Source of the DNA: Chryseobacterium sp. BLS98
GTDB taxonomy: Bacteria > Bacteroidota > Bacteroidia > Flavobacteriales > Weeksellaceae
Reading direction: 5' to 3'
Length of the DNA: 64,000 nucleotides
Assembly: GCF_001045445.1 (NCBI RefSeq)
Contig: NZ_LFNF01000001.1
Span: 310,001-374,000 of the forward strand
How positions within the stretch are numbered: position 1 is the first letter of the stretch; every line of letters begins with the position of its first letter. A program made the position numbers and the translations under genes. Under the pieces are notes generated by a model. The model was not told where the DNA came from and searched no databases. It saw nothing but the letters and a program-made list of their open reading frames with translations. Positions 8,305 to 17,274 of this stretch are shown here, piece after piece.

Positions 8305-9863
8305 TTAAAAAATTTAGCTTTTTAATAGGTATTCTACTGTTCGGCTTTCATCAGGGACAGCAGAACAAGGAACAGCTTCAGAAACAGAATGCCGATCTTA
8401 AAAAACAAATTGTACAGATAAATACAGACCTGGCGAAAACCAGAACTGAATCCAAACTTTCAGTTGCCTATCTTAATAATGTCAATAAAAAACTAACTCT
8501 GAGAGAAAAGGTATACACCAATACTCAGAAAGAAAAAAGATTTATTGAAGATGAGATCTATCTGCGTCAGCTGGAAATCAACCGTCAAAACAAAGAACTG
8601 GCAGTTCTCAGAAAGAATTATGCCGAAGTTCTCGTGAATGCTTACAAAAACAAAGGGGTACAAAACAAAGTTACCTTTATTCTTTCATCCAAAAATTTAG
8701 GGGAAGCTATAAGAAGAGTTCAGTATTTGAAACAATATGCTGACTATCAGGATAAAAAAGCGGCGGAAATAAGCGATGCAGCTGCCCAGATCAAAAAATC
8801 AATCGCACAAAAACAGAATTCTGCAAGAGAAAAAGAAAACCTTCTGATCAATCAGCAGAAAGATCTGGCAACCATTAATGCTGAAAGAGCACAGAAGGAA
8901 CAACTGCTGGCAGATTTCAAGAAGAATGAGGCCAAGCTTACGGTAGAGCTTAAGCAGAAGCAGGTTCAGTCCAAAGCTTTAGAAGGACAGATCAGAGCCA
9001 TTATCGCAGAAGAAATCAGAATAGCTAAAGCTGAAGAAGAAGCAAGAAAAAAAGCCGAGGCGGAAAAAATCCGTATGGCTAAAATTATTGCAGACAGAGA
9101 AAAAGCAAGAATTGAAGCGGAAGCCAAAGCCAGAGCTGAAGCACTGGAAAGAGAAAGAAAACTTGCGGAAATTGAAGCTAAAAAAGCAGCAGATCTTGCC
9201 GCAAAAAGAGCTGAAGAAGAACGAAAACGTAATGAAGAGGCAGCAAGGGCAGAAGCCAATGCAAAAGATGAGGCCAGAAGAGTAGCAGCTAAAAAAGCGT
9301 CTGACGAAGCCAATGCCAGAGCAAAAGAGGCATCTGACAAACTTATTGCAGCAAGAGCAGCAGAAGCCGCACTGAATAAGAAAAAAGAAGAAGAGAAAAA
9401 AGCCGCCGAAACCAAAGCAATGACCAGCTATGGAGTGACCACAACTACAGGTAGCAGTTTCGCAGACAGCAGAGGAAGACTTGGCTATCCTGCGGACAGA
9501 GCCGGGCAGATTACCCACAGATTCGGAAGGCAGCCCCACCCGGTTTTCAAAAATATTGTTGAGGAAAATACAGGAATTAAAATAGCTGTACCTTCAGGCA
9601 CCCGTGCCAAATCCGTATATCCCGGATCAGTCTCTTCTGTATTGGCAAACAGTGACGGAACAAAAACCGTAATGGTAAAACATGGAAACTATTTCACCAT
9701 TTATTCCAATCTGGGAAGCGTAAGCGTATCCAAAGGGCAGCAGGTTTCCTCCGGTACTCCGGTAGGTACGGTAGCCCAGGATTTCGACGGTTCTTACACC
9801 CTTGATTTCCAGGTATGGAACGGAAATACACCAGTTGATCCGCTAGGTTGGATTTCATATTAA
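8301..9863 (+). CDS. EnvC-like murein hydrolase activator (degenerate M23/LytM)
   Basis: This 520-residue periplasmic protein has a short signal peptide (GILLFGFHQGQ), a long coiled coil over residues about 18-370 very rich in Lys, Glu and Ala, and a C-terminal LytM/M23 domain from about residue 395. An active M23 enzyme needs an HxxxD metal motif and an HxH near the end. Here the corresponding positions read TGIKIAVP and LDFQVW, and the usual histidine near YSNLG is absent, so zinc binding should be lost. This matches EnvC, which activates amidases rather than cutting peptidoglycan. It overlaps the DUF4292 lipoprotein gene by four bases. Confidence 0.9.
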   Translation: MIKKFSFLIGILLFGFHQGQQNKEQLQKQNADLKKQIVQINTDLAKTRTESKLSVAYLNNVNKKLTLREKVYTNTQKEKRFIEDEIYLRQLEINRQNKELAVLRKNYAEVLVNAYKNKGVQNKVTFILSSKNLGEAIRRVQYLKQYADYQDKKAAEISDAAAQIKKSIAQKQNSAREKENLLINQQKDLATINAERAQKEQLLADFKKNEAKLTVELKQKQVQSKALEGQIRAIIAEEIRIAKAEEEARKKAEAEKIRMAKIIADREKARIEAEAKARAEALERERKLAEIEAKKAADLAAKRAEEERKRNEEAARAEANAKDEARRVAAKKASDEANARAKEASDKLIAARAAEAALNKKKEEEKKAAETKAMTSYGVTTTTGSSFADSRGRLGYPADRAGQITHRFGRQPHPVFKNIVEENTGIKIAVPSGTRAKSVYPGSVSSVLANSDGTKTVMVKHGNYFTIYSNLGSVSVSKGQQVSSGTPVGTVAQDFDGSYTLDFQVWNGNTPVDPLGWISY

Positions 9864-9894
9864 AAAAAGCGTAACTTTGCAAAAATCTTAAGAG

Positions 9895-10110
9895 ATGAAC
9901 ACACTAACAATACTTGCCCTATCTTGGCAGCACATCCTTATCGTAGCAATTCTTTTGGTATTGCTGTTCGGAGGAAAGAAAATTCCGGAATTAATGAGAG
10001 GAGTTGGTTCAGGAATCAAGGAATTTAAAGATGCAGTGAAGGAAGAAGACAAACCAGGTTCTGAAAACAAAACCTCTTCTACCAATAACAACAACACTAC
10101 CAGCAACTAA
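9895..10110 (+). CDS. tatA: Sec-independent translocase subunit TatA/E
   Basis: This 71-residue protein has one N-terminal membrane segment (HILIVAILLVLLFGGKKIPEL), the conserved FGGKKIPE hinge, an amphipathic helix (MRGVGSGIKEFKDAVKEE) and a polar Ser/Asn/Thr tail. It is the pore-forming component of twin-arginine export of folded proteins. It lies 31 bases after the envC-like gene and 15 bases before the DUF4254 gene, probably in one transcript. No tatC is nearby. Confidence 0.93.
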   Translation: MNTLTILALSWQHILIVAILLVLLFGGKKIPELMRGVGSGIKEFKDAVKEEDKPGSENKTSSTNNNNTTSN

Positions 10111-10125
10111 AATTCCTCAGAATTA

Positions 10126-10740
10126 ATGAATTTTACTGAGACTGCATGGAAAGTCTTCAATCAGTGTATTGAAGATTATCACGTGTCCGATGACGTTAAC
10201 TCTCTAATTAATAACCCGTTTGAAAAAGACAGTTTGGAACGGATTTTGTATGCAAAGAACTGGATTGATACCGTTCAATGGCATTTGGAAGATATTATTA
10301 GAGATGAAAATATTGATCCCGCTGAAGCTCTTAAGCTGAAGAGAACGATAGATGCATCTAACCAGAAAAGAACTGATCTGGTAGAATTTATCGACAGCTG
10401 GTTCCTTACAAAGTTTGAAAATATAACTCCGAAACCTGATGCAAAAATCAATACAGAAACTCCCGCTTGGGCTGTAGACAGATTATCAATTCTTGCATTA
10501 AAGGTTTATCACATGTCGTTAGAAGCCAATAGAGAATCCGCTTCTGAAGAGCACCGTGCCAATTGCCAGGCTAAACTGGATGTACTGCTTACTCAGAAGG
10601 AAGACCTATCAACTTCTATAGATCAGTTGCTTACTGATATTGAATCCGGTAACGTTAAGATGAAAGTATACAAACAAATGAAAATGTATAATGATGATAG
10701 TCTTAACCCGATCCTTTATCAAAAGGGGCAACAGAAATGA
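10126..10740 (+). CDS. DUF4254 domain protein
   Basis: This 204-residue soluble, all-helical protein matches the DUF4254 family seen throughout Bacteroidota: NFTETAWKVFNQCIEDYH at the start and WHLEDIIRDENIDP, then VDRLSILALKVYHM. The His and Glu residues in WHLED and the RLSILALK motif are typically conserved. The function is unknown; its frequent place beside envelope genes suggests a cytoplasmic partner of cell-surface assembly, but that is inference. It overlaps the following lipoprotein gene by ATGA. Confidence 0.85.
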   Translation: MNFTETAWKVFNQCIEDYHVSDDVNSLINNPFEKDSLERILYAKNWIDTVQWHLEDIIRDENIDPAEALKLKRTIDASNQKRTDLVEFIDSWFLTKFENITPKPDAKINTETPAWAVDRLSILALKVYHMSLEANRESASEEHRANCQAKLDVLLTQKEDLSTSIDQLLTDIESGNVKMKVYKQMKMYNDDSLNPILYQKGQQK

Positions 10741-11195
10741 GAAAACTATTTTTTTTTGGAGTACTACTATTAATCATAACTTCCTGCGCGACGGAGAAGC
10801 TTAACCTTTCCCCGTTGTCTAATAATTTTTATAGCGAAACTAAAGGGTCTGATTCCGACAGAGGGGCAAAAAAAGGCTTTGATATCAACCTGAAAGAAAA
10901 TGTAAATGCTTCTGAAATATCAAATCTGATATCTACTTTTCCAAAGTTTAAGAATAACAGTTTGAATGAAGAAATAACCAGCTTGAAATACAGCCTTCAG
11001 AATTATTTATACGCCATTGATGCCAATAACCCTGCAGGAAAAAACAGATCCATTAAAAGTTTCGAAAAATCGTACAAGAAAATTCAAAAACTCAGACAGC
11101 AGCTTGATAAAGATGATGATGAAGTTCTTAACAGATACCTGGTTCGTCTAAAAACCAATATTTCTGTGATCGAAGATTCTTTAAAAGGAAATTAA
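10737..11195 (+). CDS. Small lipoprotein of unknown function
   Basis: This 152-residue protein has a signal peptide ending in the lipobox ITSC, so it should be lipid-anchored. The mature part is hydrophilic, with a Gly/Ser/Asp-rich stretch, then mostly helical Lys/Asn-rich sequence ending in a likely coiled coil (SYKKIQKLRQQLDKDDDEV). I recognise no domain. Its start overlaps the DUF4254 stop by four bases and it precedes ribA by 16 bases, so it appears to belong to the same transcript. Confidence 0.75.
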   Translation: MRKLFFFGVLLLIITSCATEKLNLSPLSNNFYSETKGSDSDRGAKKGFDINLKENVNASEISNLISTFPKFKNNSLNEEITSLKYSLQNYLYAIDANNPAGKNRSIKSFEKSYKKIQKLRQQLDKDDDEVLNRYLVRLKTNISVIEDSLKGN

Positions 11196-11211
11196 AAACG
11201 AACCATTATTA

Positions 11212-11808
11212 ATGATTAAAATTCAGGCAGAAGCCAATGTTCCTACGGAGCACGGCTCTTTCCGAATGATCGCTTTCTCCGAAAACGAAAACGACTGGAT
11301 GCCTCACATGGCCATCGTAGCAGAAAATACAGATTTTTCCAAACCGGTGAACGTACGTTTCCATTCAGAATGTATTACAGGAGAAGTTTTCCATTCAAAA
11401 AAATGTGAATGCGGGCAACAACTGGATGCCGCAATGAAATATACCCATGAACACGGAGGAATTATTGTATACCTTCGTCAGGAAGGGAGGAATATAGGGA
11501 TTATCAATAAGCTTAAGGCCTATTCCCTGCAGGAAAAAGGTCTGGATACCGTACAGGCCAATCTGGAACTGGGACTGCCTGCTGATGACAGAAATTTTGG
11601 GGTGGCTATTGAAATCCTCAACCTTTTAGGGGTGAAAGATATTAATCTTCTTACCAATAACCCTGAAAAAGTAAAATATGTTGTAGACAGCAATATTCAT
11701 CTTAATTCGAGGATTCCTTTACAGATTCCCGCCAATGAGATAAGTAAAGGCTATCTGCAGACAAAAAAAAATTTCTTCGGTCATTTGCTTGATGATAATG
11801 ACAATTAG
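11212..11808 (+). CDS. ribA: GTP cyclohydrolase II
   Basis: This 198-residue monofunctional enzyme converts GTP to 2,5-diamino-6-ribosylamino-pyrimidinone phosphate, the first step of riboflavin synthesis. The zinc site is visible as CITGEVFHSKKCECGQQL with three cysteines. VYLRQEGRNIGIINKLKAY carries the catalytic arginine region (usually EGRGIG; here EGRNIG), and NNPEKV, the GTP-contact motif, follows. Length fits stand-alone RibA without the RibB domain. No other rib gene is in the window. A strong terminator follows. Confidence 0.93.
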   Translation: MIKIQAEANVPTEHGSFRMIAFSENENDWMPHMAIVAENTDFSKPVNVRFHSECITGEVFHSKKCECGQQLDAAMKYTHEHGGIIVYLRQEGRNIGIINKLKAYSLQEKGLDTVQANLELGLPADDRNFGVAIEILNLLGVKDINLLTNNPEKVKYVVDSNIHLNSRIPLQIPANEISKGYLQTKKNFFGHLLDDNDN

Positions 11809-11812
11809 ATAA

Positions 11813-11850
11813 AAAATAAAAGCTCCGGAATTCTCCGGAGCTTTTATTTT
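11813..11850. terminator. Bidirectional terminator after ribA
   Basis: A 17-bp stem (11813-11829 with 11834-11850) closes a 4-base loop with A and T tracts at its ends. It serves ribA and the converging lipoprotein gene. Confidence 0.9.
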
Positions 11851-11876
11851 ATACCATGATAGATTATTAAATCAGT

Positions 11877-12272
11877 CTACTGCCTGGAAACAGACCAGCT
11901 GCCACTCCAATGCTGAAAATTCCATGTTCCGGATTTGGTATGCAAACTTCCATATAACACAAAACCTTTTGGGGAAGGTGCAGGATTTAAAGCACCGCTT
12001 GATCCCTGAAGACCGGTATAGTAAACTTCTCCCGTACTGCCGTTTTCGGCTCTTGTTACCTCAATACTGCCGCTTTTACTTACATTTAAAATCAAAGTCC
12101 CGTTGATGGCATCACCCGAATAGGTTCCCACCCACTTTCCCATATAAGGAGAGGTATAATTTTCTTCCGCATTATTCTGATGTATATTATTTACAATTTC
12201 ATCGGCGTCAATGCATGATAAAAGAGATAATGGTACAATGATTAAAAATTGAAAATAAAGCTTCCTGATCAT
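11877..12272 (-). CDS. Small lipoprotein of unknown function
   Basis: This 131-residue protein has a signal peptide with the lipobox LLSC. The mature domain contains MGKWVGTYSG, GTLILNVSKSGSIEV, and a C-terminal WNFQHWSGSWSVSRQ; alternating strand patterns and Trp/Gly spacing suggest a small beta-barrel of the lipocalin-like or avidin-like kind. That fold is a guess. It is an isolated gene between two terminators. Confidence 0.72.
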   Translation of the reverse strand: MIRKLYFQFLIIVPLSLLSCIDADEIVNNIHQNNAEENYTSPYMGKWVGTYSGDAINGTLILNVSKSGSIEVTRAENGSTGEVYYTGLQGSSGALNPAPSPKGFVLYGSLHTKSGTWNFQHWSGSWSVSRQ

Positions 12273-12353
12273 GGGATTATATCTTATTATTTAAGATGAT
12301 AAAATTAAACTTTTTTATCACCCACAGAAATAAATTGAGCCTCAAAATAAATC

Positions 12354-12385
12354 AAAAGCCCCGGAATTTCTCCCGGAGCTTTTTT
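12354..12385 (-). terminator. Terminator of the 12416-12973 gene
   Basis: A GC-rich hairpin has arms AAAAGCCCCGG and CCCGGAGCTTTT with one C-A mismatch and T tracts on both strands. It lies downstream of the minus-strand lipoprotein gene. Confidence 0.75.
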
Positions 12386-12415
12386 AATTATAAAAAACTG
12401 AAAAGATATTTTGTT

Positions 12416-12973
12416 TTACTTACTAACTTTAGTCTGAATTTTAGACTCGTTAATATTGTAATATTTGATTACGCTGTTATAGTCGCTGTAATCTACTGCA
12501 CCTTTAGCCATTTTTGCACCGCCACCTGTTCCTGATCCGTTAGCCGGAACAACAAGTACTCTGAATTTCTTATTCTGATAATAAGAAGGATTAGCTGTTA
12601 AACTGAATGTAGATGTAGAATTGATATTAATGGTAGCACCATATTTACTGAATTCATAAACATAATCCACAGCGTCGTTAGCTAAATTACCCACATAATA
12701 CGTGTATGGGAGAAGCTTCCAGATAGGAGAATCCCCATCAGTACCAGTCTGCATATAAATAAGTACCATATCGGACTGTACTAATGGACTATTAAAATCA
12801 TCACTCCATCTGTAAAGATTATCATTAACCCTTGTGAAACTAGGTGTTATATCAAATGCCTGGCTTATAGTATCATAATCCTGACCCTGTACAACAGTAT
12901 CATCACTATTGTCACAGCTATAAGCTGTAAAACCTACAGCTCCCAGGAATAAGAATAGAAGAATTTTTTTCAT
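12416..12973 (-). CDS. Predicted lipoprotein of unknown function
   Basis: This 185-residue protein has a signal peptide ending AYSC, followed by an acidic CDNSDD tether typical of surface lipoproteins in Bacteroidota. The body resembles an immunoglobulin-like beta domain (MVLIYMQTG, then TFSLTANPSYYQNKKFRVLVVPA) followed by a short tail ending in a Lys/Ser-rich segment (YYNINESKIQTKVSK). I have seen similar small proteins in Chryseobacterium but know no function. It stands alone, divergent from the GH3 gene. Confidence 0.75.
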   Translation of the reverse strand: MKKILLFLFLGAVGFTAYSCDNSDDTVVQGQDYDTISQAFDITPSFTRVNDNLYRWSDDFNSPLVQSDMVLIYMQTGTDGDSPIWKLLPYTYYVGNLANDAVDYVYEFSKYGATININSTSTFSLTANPSYYQNKKFRVLVVPANGSGTGGGAKMAKGAVDYSDYNSVIKYYNINESKIQTKVSK

Positions 12974-13038
12974 TTTTAGAAAAGTTTAGTTATTATTTAT
13001 AAAGCGTATTCAAATCATATACCAAAAATTGCAAAAAC

Positions 13039-13071
13039 TTTGTTTTCATCATTTTTTTAATTGTATTTTTG
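13039..13071 (+). promoter_or_regulatory. Promoter of the GH3 gene
   Basis: TTTG at 13039-13042 and TATTTTTG at 13064-13071 (a perfect TAnnTTTG) are separated by 21 bases. The -7 box lies inside the longest open frame, which shows that the ATG at 13089 is the real start. Confidence 0.75.
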
Positions 13072-13088
13072 TTCTTATTCAAAAGATC

Positions 13089-14822
13089 ATGAAGAAATTG
13101 CTATATACTTCCCTCTTTATTTTTTCATTAATAAGCTTTACAGCCAAAGCTCAGTACCAGCCTAAAGACATTTCCAAAGAAGACCTGAAAAAAGCTCATC
13201 ACTGGGTAGACAAGACCTACAGATCGCTTTCTCAGGACGAAAAGCTTGGCCAGCTGTTTATAGTGGCACTTTATACGAACAAAGGGGAAGATTACATTAA
13301 TCAGGTCCGAAATATTGTGGTGAATGATAAAATCGGAGGATTGATCTTAATGCAGGATGATGCCGCCAGAGAAATTAACCTGGTTAATGAATTTCAGCAG
13401 AAATCAAGAGTTCCGATGATGATAGGGATGGATGCGGAATGGGGACTGTTTCAAAGGATTGCCACAGCACACAAATTTCCATGGGCGATGACCCTTGGAG
13501 CCATACAGGATAAAAATCTCATTTATCAGATGTCCGCCAAAATAGCGGAAGATTGCCATAGAATGGGAATCAACTGGGATTTCGCACCGGTTGTTGATGT
13601 GAATACCAATCCGAATAATCCTATTATCGGAAACAGAAGTTTCGGTTCGGAAGTGGATAATGTGATCAGTTCTGCATTGTCTTATTCCAACGGTCTTCAG
13701 GATAATACTATTCTTGCAGCCATCAAGCATTTTCCGGGACATGGTGATACCAGTACAGATTCTCACCTTGACCTTCCGGTAGTTTCCCATAATTTAGACA
13801 GGTTAAATACCGTTGAACTCGCTCCATTTAAAGCACTGATGGATAAAGGTATTGGTGGTGTGATGGTTGCTCACTTGTATGTCCCGAGTCTGGAATCAGG
13901 AAAAGGAATTCCTGCTTCGGTTTCCAAAAATATTATCACCGGCTTACTAAAAGATAAACTGGGATATAAAGGATTGATCATTACCGATGCCCTGAATATG
14001 GGTGCTGTTGCTAATAAATACAAACCGGGAGAACTGGATGCACTTGCTTTTAAAGCTGGAAATGATATCATGTTATTCTCACAGGGTGTTTCAGAAGGAA
14101 AAAAACTAATTCAGAAAGCTATTGAAAAAGGTGAAATCTCACAATCCAGAGTGGAAGAAAGTGTAAAGAAAATATTACTGACAAAATATTTCCTTGGCCT
14201 TAATCAATACACTCCAAAAGATCCTGCCAATATCAACAGTGATCTGAATAATGATTCCCATAAAACCCTGGTACAGAATCTTTATGCCAATGCCCTGACA
14301 TTGCTGAAAGATGACCAAAAATTACTTCCTGTGGCCGGAAAACAGGTTTATTACGTCCCACTGGAAGAAGCTCCTTACCAGACTTTCGCCAATCAGCTGG
14401 GCTCTAATGTAACCATAAAAAAAGCAAATGAGATCAGCACAATTCCTGCAGGCTCTACAGTAATCGTAGGCTTTCACAAAGATAATTCAACAGCATACAA
14501 ACCTTATAAAATCTCAGCTGAATCCAAAAAAATCCTTGCTGATCTTACCAGAAACCAAAATGTTATTTTAAATGTTTTTGGTAGTGCTTACGCTTTAAAA
14601 GACATTGACATTTCAAAAATATCTACAGTTCTTGTATCTTATGAAAACAATGACGATTCAATGACTGCAGCAGCCAATGCCCTGAACGGGAAAACAAAAA
14701 TATGGGGCAGACTGCCTGTCCTTGTCAATGATCAGCTGAAAGCGGGTATGGGAATCGACAGTATTCCGGTTTCCGCTTTGAATATGAATACAACAGTTTC
14801 TACAACATCAAAACAACAATAA
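13089..14822 (+). CDS. GH3 family beta-N-acetylhexosaminidase-like glycosidase
   Basis: This 577-residue secreted enzyme has a signal peptide (ISFTAKA/Q). The GH3 catalytic barrel shows MIGMDAEWGLFQRI, GINWDFAPVVDVNTNP, the NagZ-type signature KHFPGHGDTSTDSHLDLP (His/Asp dyad loop) and GLIITDALNMGAV carrying the nucleophile Asp. The KHFPGHG...DSH pattern is specific to the beta-N-acetylglucosaminidase branch. A C-terminal domain of about 180 residues follows. It lacks the serine beta-lactamase-like domain that some Bacteroidota homologues carry. A role in peptidoglycan or GlcNAc-glycan turnover in the periplasm is likely. It lies four bases before bshA. Confidence 0.9.
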   Translation: MKKLLYTSLFIFSLISFTAKAQYQPKDISKEDLKKAHHWVDKTYRSLSQDEKLGQLFIVALYTNKGEDYINQVRNIVVNDKIGGLILMQDDAAREINLVNEFQQKSRVPMMIGMDAEWGLFQRIATAHKFPWAMTLGAIQDKNLIYQMSAKIAEDCHRMGINWDFAPVVDVNTNPNNPIIGNRSFGSEVDNVISSALSYSNGLQDNTILAAIKHFPGHGDTSTDSHLDLPVVSHNLDRLNTVELAPFKALMDKGIGGVMVAHLYVPSLESGKGIPASVSKNIITGLLKDKLGYKGLIITDALNMGAVANKYKPGELDALAFKAGNDIMLFSQGVSEGKKLIQKAIEKGEISQSRVEESVKKILLTKYFLGLNQYTPKDPANINSDLNNDSHKTLVQNLYANALTLLKDDQKLLPVAGKQVYYVPLEEAPYQTFANQLGSNVTIKKANEISTIPAGSTVIVGFHKDNSTAYKPYKISAESKKILADLTRNQNVILNVFGSAYALKDIDISKISTVLVSYENNDDSMTAAANALNGKTKIWGRLPVLVNDQLKAGMGIDSIPVSALNMNTTVSTTSKQQ

Positions 14823-14826
14823 TCTA

Positions 14827-15975
14827 ATGAAAATAGGCATACTTTGCTATCCAACATACGGCGGAAGCGGAATCGTGGCAACGGAACTGGGAATGTCCCT
14901 GGCTAATAAAGGCTACGAAGTTCACTTTATAAGCTCTGCGCTCCCCGCAAGATTAGACATTACCAACCCCAATATTTTCTTTCACCGGGTGAATGTACAG
15001 ACTTATCCGCTTTTCCAGTATCAGCCATATGATATTGCATTAAGCTCGATGATCTACCGTGTCGTGAATCTGTACAAACTGGATCTGCTGCATGCTCATT
15101 ATGCCATTCCGTATGCGTACGCAGCATTCACAGCCAAACAGATGCTTAAAGAAGATAATAATGATATTCCTTTGGTGACTACCCTTCACGGAACGGATAT
15201 TACCCTTGTAGGCCAGCATCCAAGCTATAAACATGCTGTAGAATTTTCCATCAACCAGTCGGATGCAATAACTTCGGTTTCTGAAAGCCTGAAAAAGGAT
15301 ACGCTTCAGTTTTTCAATATCAAAAAAGAAATACAGGTGATTACCAACTTTATTGATAATTCTGAATTCGATGACTGTACAGAATGCCAGAGAACCCAGT
15401 TTGCCAATCCTGATGAGAAAATCCTGATTCATGTTTCCAACCTGCGTCCGGTGAAGCGTGTAGATGAAGTCCTGCAGATCTTCAAAAATGTGGAGAAAAA
15501 GGTAAAATCTAAACTGATCATCATAGGTGAAGGTCCGGATATGGAAAAAGTGAACCAGTTCCTGGAAGAAAACCCTGAACTCATTTCAAAAATCCGTCTC
15601 TTAGGAAAGGTAAATGACCTGTACAAAATCCTGCAGCTTTCCGATGTATTTCTTCTTCCTTCTGAACAGGAAAGTTTCGGTCTGGCAGCTCTTGAAGCTA
15701 TGGCCGCCTATACCCCTGTAATCAGCTCCAACGCCGGCGGAATTCCTGAGGTAAATATCCAGGGCGAGACAGGTTTCTTAGCTGAAATCGGAAATGTGGA
15801 GGCTATGAGCAATTATACGATAAAACTATTGAGCAACGATGATCTTTTAACCAAAATGAAGCAAAATGCGAAAGATCAGGCTATAAAATTCGATTTGAAA
15901 AATATTCTTCCTATATATGAAGAAATGTATAGAACGACTATAGAAAACTTTAAGGGAGAGCTGACGAAAGTATAA
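14827..15975 (+). CDS. bshA: N-acetyl-alpha-D-glucosaminyl L-malate synthase BshA
   Basis: This 382-residue GT4 glycosyltransferase makes GlcNAc-malate, the first step of bacillithiol synthesis. The N-terminal ILCYPTYGGSGIVATELG is diagnostic for BshA, followed by VHFISSALPARLD, HAHYAIPYAYAA and THLHGT-type TTLHGTDITLVGQH. The GT4 C-terminal domain has NLRPVKRVDEV and PSEQESFGLAALEAMA with the UDP-binding glutamates. Bacillithiol is the main low-molecular-weight thiol in many Bacteroidota. bshB and bshC are not in this window. Confidence 0.95.
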   Translation: MKIGILCYPTYGGSGIVATELGMSLANKGYEVHFISSALPARLDITNPNIFFHRVNVQTYPLFQYQPYDIALSSMIYRVVNLYKLDLLHAHYAIPYAYAAFTAKQMLKEDNNDIPLVTTLHGTDITLVGQHPSYKHAVEFSINQSDAITSVSESLKKDTLQFFNIKKEIQVITNFIDNSEFDDCTECQRTQFANPDEKILIHVSNLRPVKRVDEVLQIFKNVEKKVKSKLIIIGEGPDMEKVNQFLEENPELISKIRLLGKVNDLYKILQLSDVFLLPSEQESFGLAALEAMAAYTPVISSNAGGIPEVNIQGETGFLAEIGNVEAMSNYTIKLLSNDDLLTKMKQNAKDQAIKFDLKNILPIYEEMYRTTIENFKGELTKV

Positions 15976-16002
15976 TTTTTACATTATATTTATCGTCACA
16001 CT

Positions 16003-17274
16003 ATGACGGAAAAGCTGCTTCAATATCTTTGGAACTATAAGGTTTTCAAACATTTCAACTTCAAGGATATTGAAGGGCAACCCGTTGAGATCATCAGCTT
16101 TGGAAAATGGAATACGAATGCCGGTCCGGATTTCCTTGATGCTAAAATTAAAATAAAAGACCTTGTCATTGCCGGACATATTGAGCTTCACGTCCGTGCT
16201 TCCGACTGGGTTTTTCACAACCACTCTCAGGATCCCAATTATCAAAACATTATTCTTCATGTGGTTTATGAAAATAATGTCGAGATCAGCGACCTCATCT
16301 CTAAAAATGTTCCTACGCTGGAACTCAAAAACCATATTGACCCCAACCTTCTTTGGAAATACGAAAAGCTCATTAACGGAACCCTTTTTATTCCCTGTGA
16401 AAATATTTTTAATTCCATCAAAATTCCTCCGGGCTTTCACGAAGCCAATATCCTTAAAAAGCTGGATGAAAAGTCTCTGGAACTGGAAACAAGCCTGGAA
16501 AAGTACAAGAACAATTTTGAAGCTGTACTTTTTCACAGCCTGGCCTACTCTTTCGGATTAAAGGTAAATGCCCATATTTTCCGGCAGATTGCGGAGAGTA
16601 TAGATTTCAGTATCGTTAATAAGATCCGTCAGAATGAATCCCAGCTGGAAGCTTTGCTGTTCGGTATTTCCGGATGGCTGGAACATCCTAAAGACAGCAG
16701 AATGATGATATGGAAAAGAGAGTTTGAGTTTTTGCGTAAAAAGTTTAATATCCCAAATCTGACCTTACATCCTAAATTTTTAAGACTTCGACCTCCCAAC
16801 TTTCCTACGCTCCGGCTTTCCCAACTGGCTGATCTTTATTACAGACATCAGAACCTGTTTTCAAAAATCATTAAAGCTGACAATATAAATAACCTGTACG
16901 AAGTTTTCGCTCCGATACAGGCATCGGAATATTGGGATTTTCATTTTAATTTCGGGAATGTTTCTAGATTTCAGCCTAAAACATTAAGCCGGGATTTTAT
17001 TGAGCTGATTATTCTGAATACAGTACTTCCGTTAAAATACACCTATCACAAATACCACAATGAAGAAATTACGGACGAAATACTGGAATTGTACAGGAAC
17101 AGCCCAGCTGAAAAAAACACTGTCATTTCAGGATGGAAGAAACTTGGCCTGAAGGTAGAAACTGCTTTGGAAAGCCAGAGCCTGATTTATCATCATAAAA
17201 CTTCATGCGAAGAAAAAAATTGCTTAAATTGCAGTATTGGATTTAAACTTTTAAAAGAATCTTCTAATGTTTGA
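16003..17274 (+). CDS. DUF2851 family protein
   Basis: This 423-residue cytosolic protein matches DUF2851, a family largely confined to Bacteroidota. It shows LLQYLWNYKVFKHFNF near the start, NTNAGPDFLDAKIKI and GHIELHVRASDWVFHNH, whose aspartate, glutamate and histidine pattern recalls a nuclease-like core, and four cysteines near the C-terminus (SCEEKNCLNCSIG) that could bind a metal. The function is not known. It overlaps the PspC-domain gene by eight bases. Confidence 0.85.
   Translation: MTEKLLQYLWNYKVFKHFNFKDIEGQPVEIISFGKWNTNAGPDFLDAKIKIKDLVIAGHIELHVRASDWVFHNHSQDPNYQNIILHVVYENNVEISDLISKNVPTLELKNHIDPNLLWKYEKLINGTLFIPCENIFNSIKIPPGFHEANILKKLDEKSLELETSLEKYKNNFEAVLFHSLAYSFGLKVNAHIFRQIAESIDFSIVNKIRQNESQLEALLFGISGWLEHPKDSRMMIWKREFEFLRKKFNIPNLTLHPKFLRLRPPNFPTLRLSQLADLYYRHQNLFSKIIKADNINNLYEVFAPIQASEYWDFHFNFGNVSRFQPKTLSRDFIELIILNTVLPLKYTYHKYHNEEITDEILELYRNSPAEKNTVISGWKKLGLKVETALESQSLIYHHKTSCEEKNCLNCSIGFKLLKESSNV

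Noticed and set aside
8966..9539. Long open frames on the minus strand opposite the EnvC-like coiled coil
   Set aside because: They are Ala/Ser-rich or Phe/Cys-rich shadows of the Lys/Glu/Ala coiled coil, with no promoter, no domain and no conserved motif.
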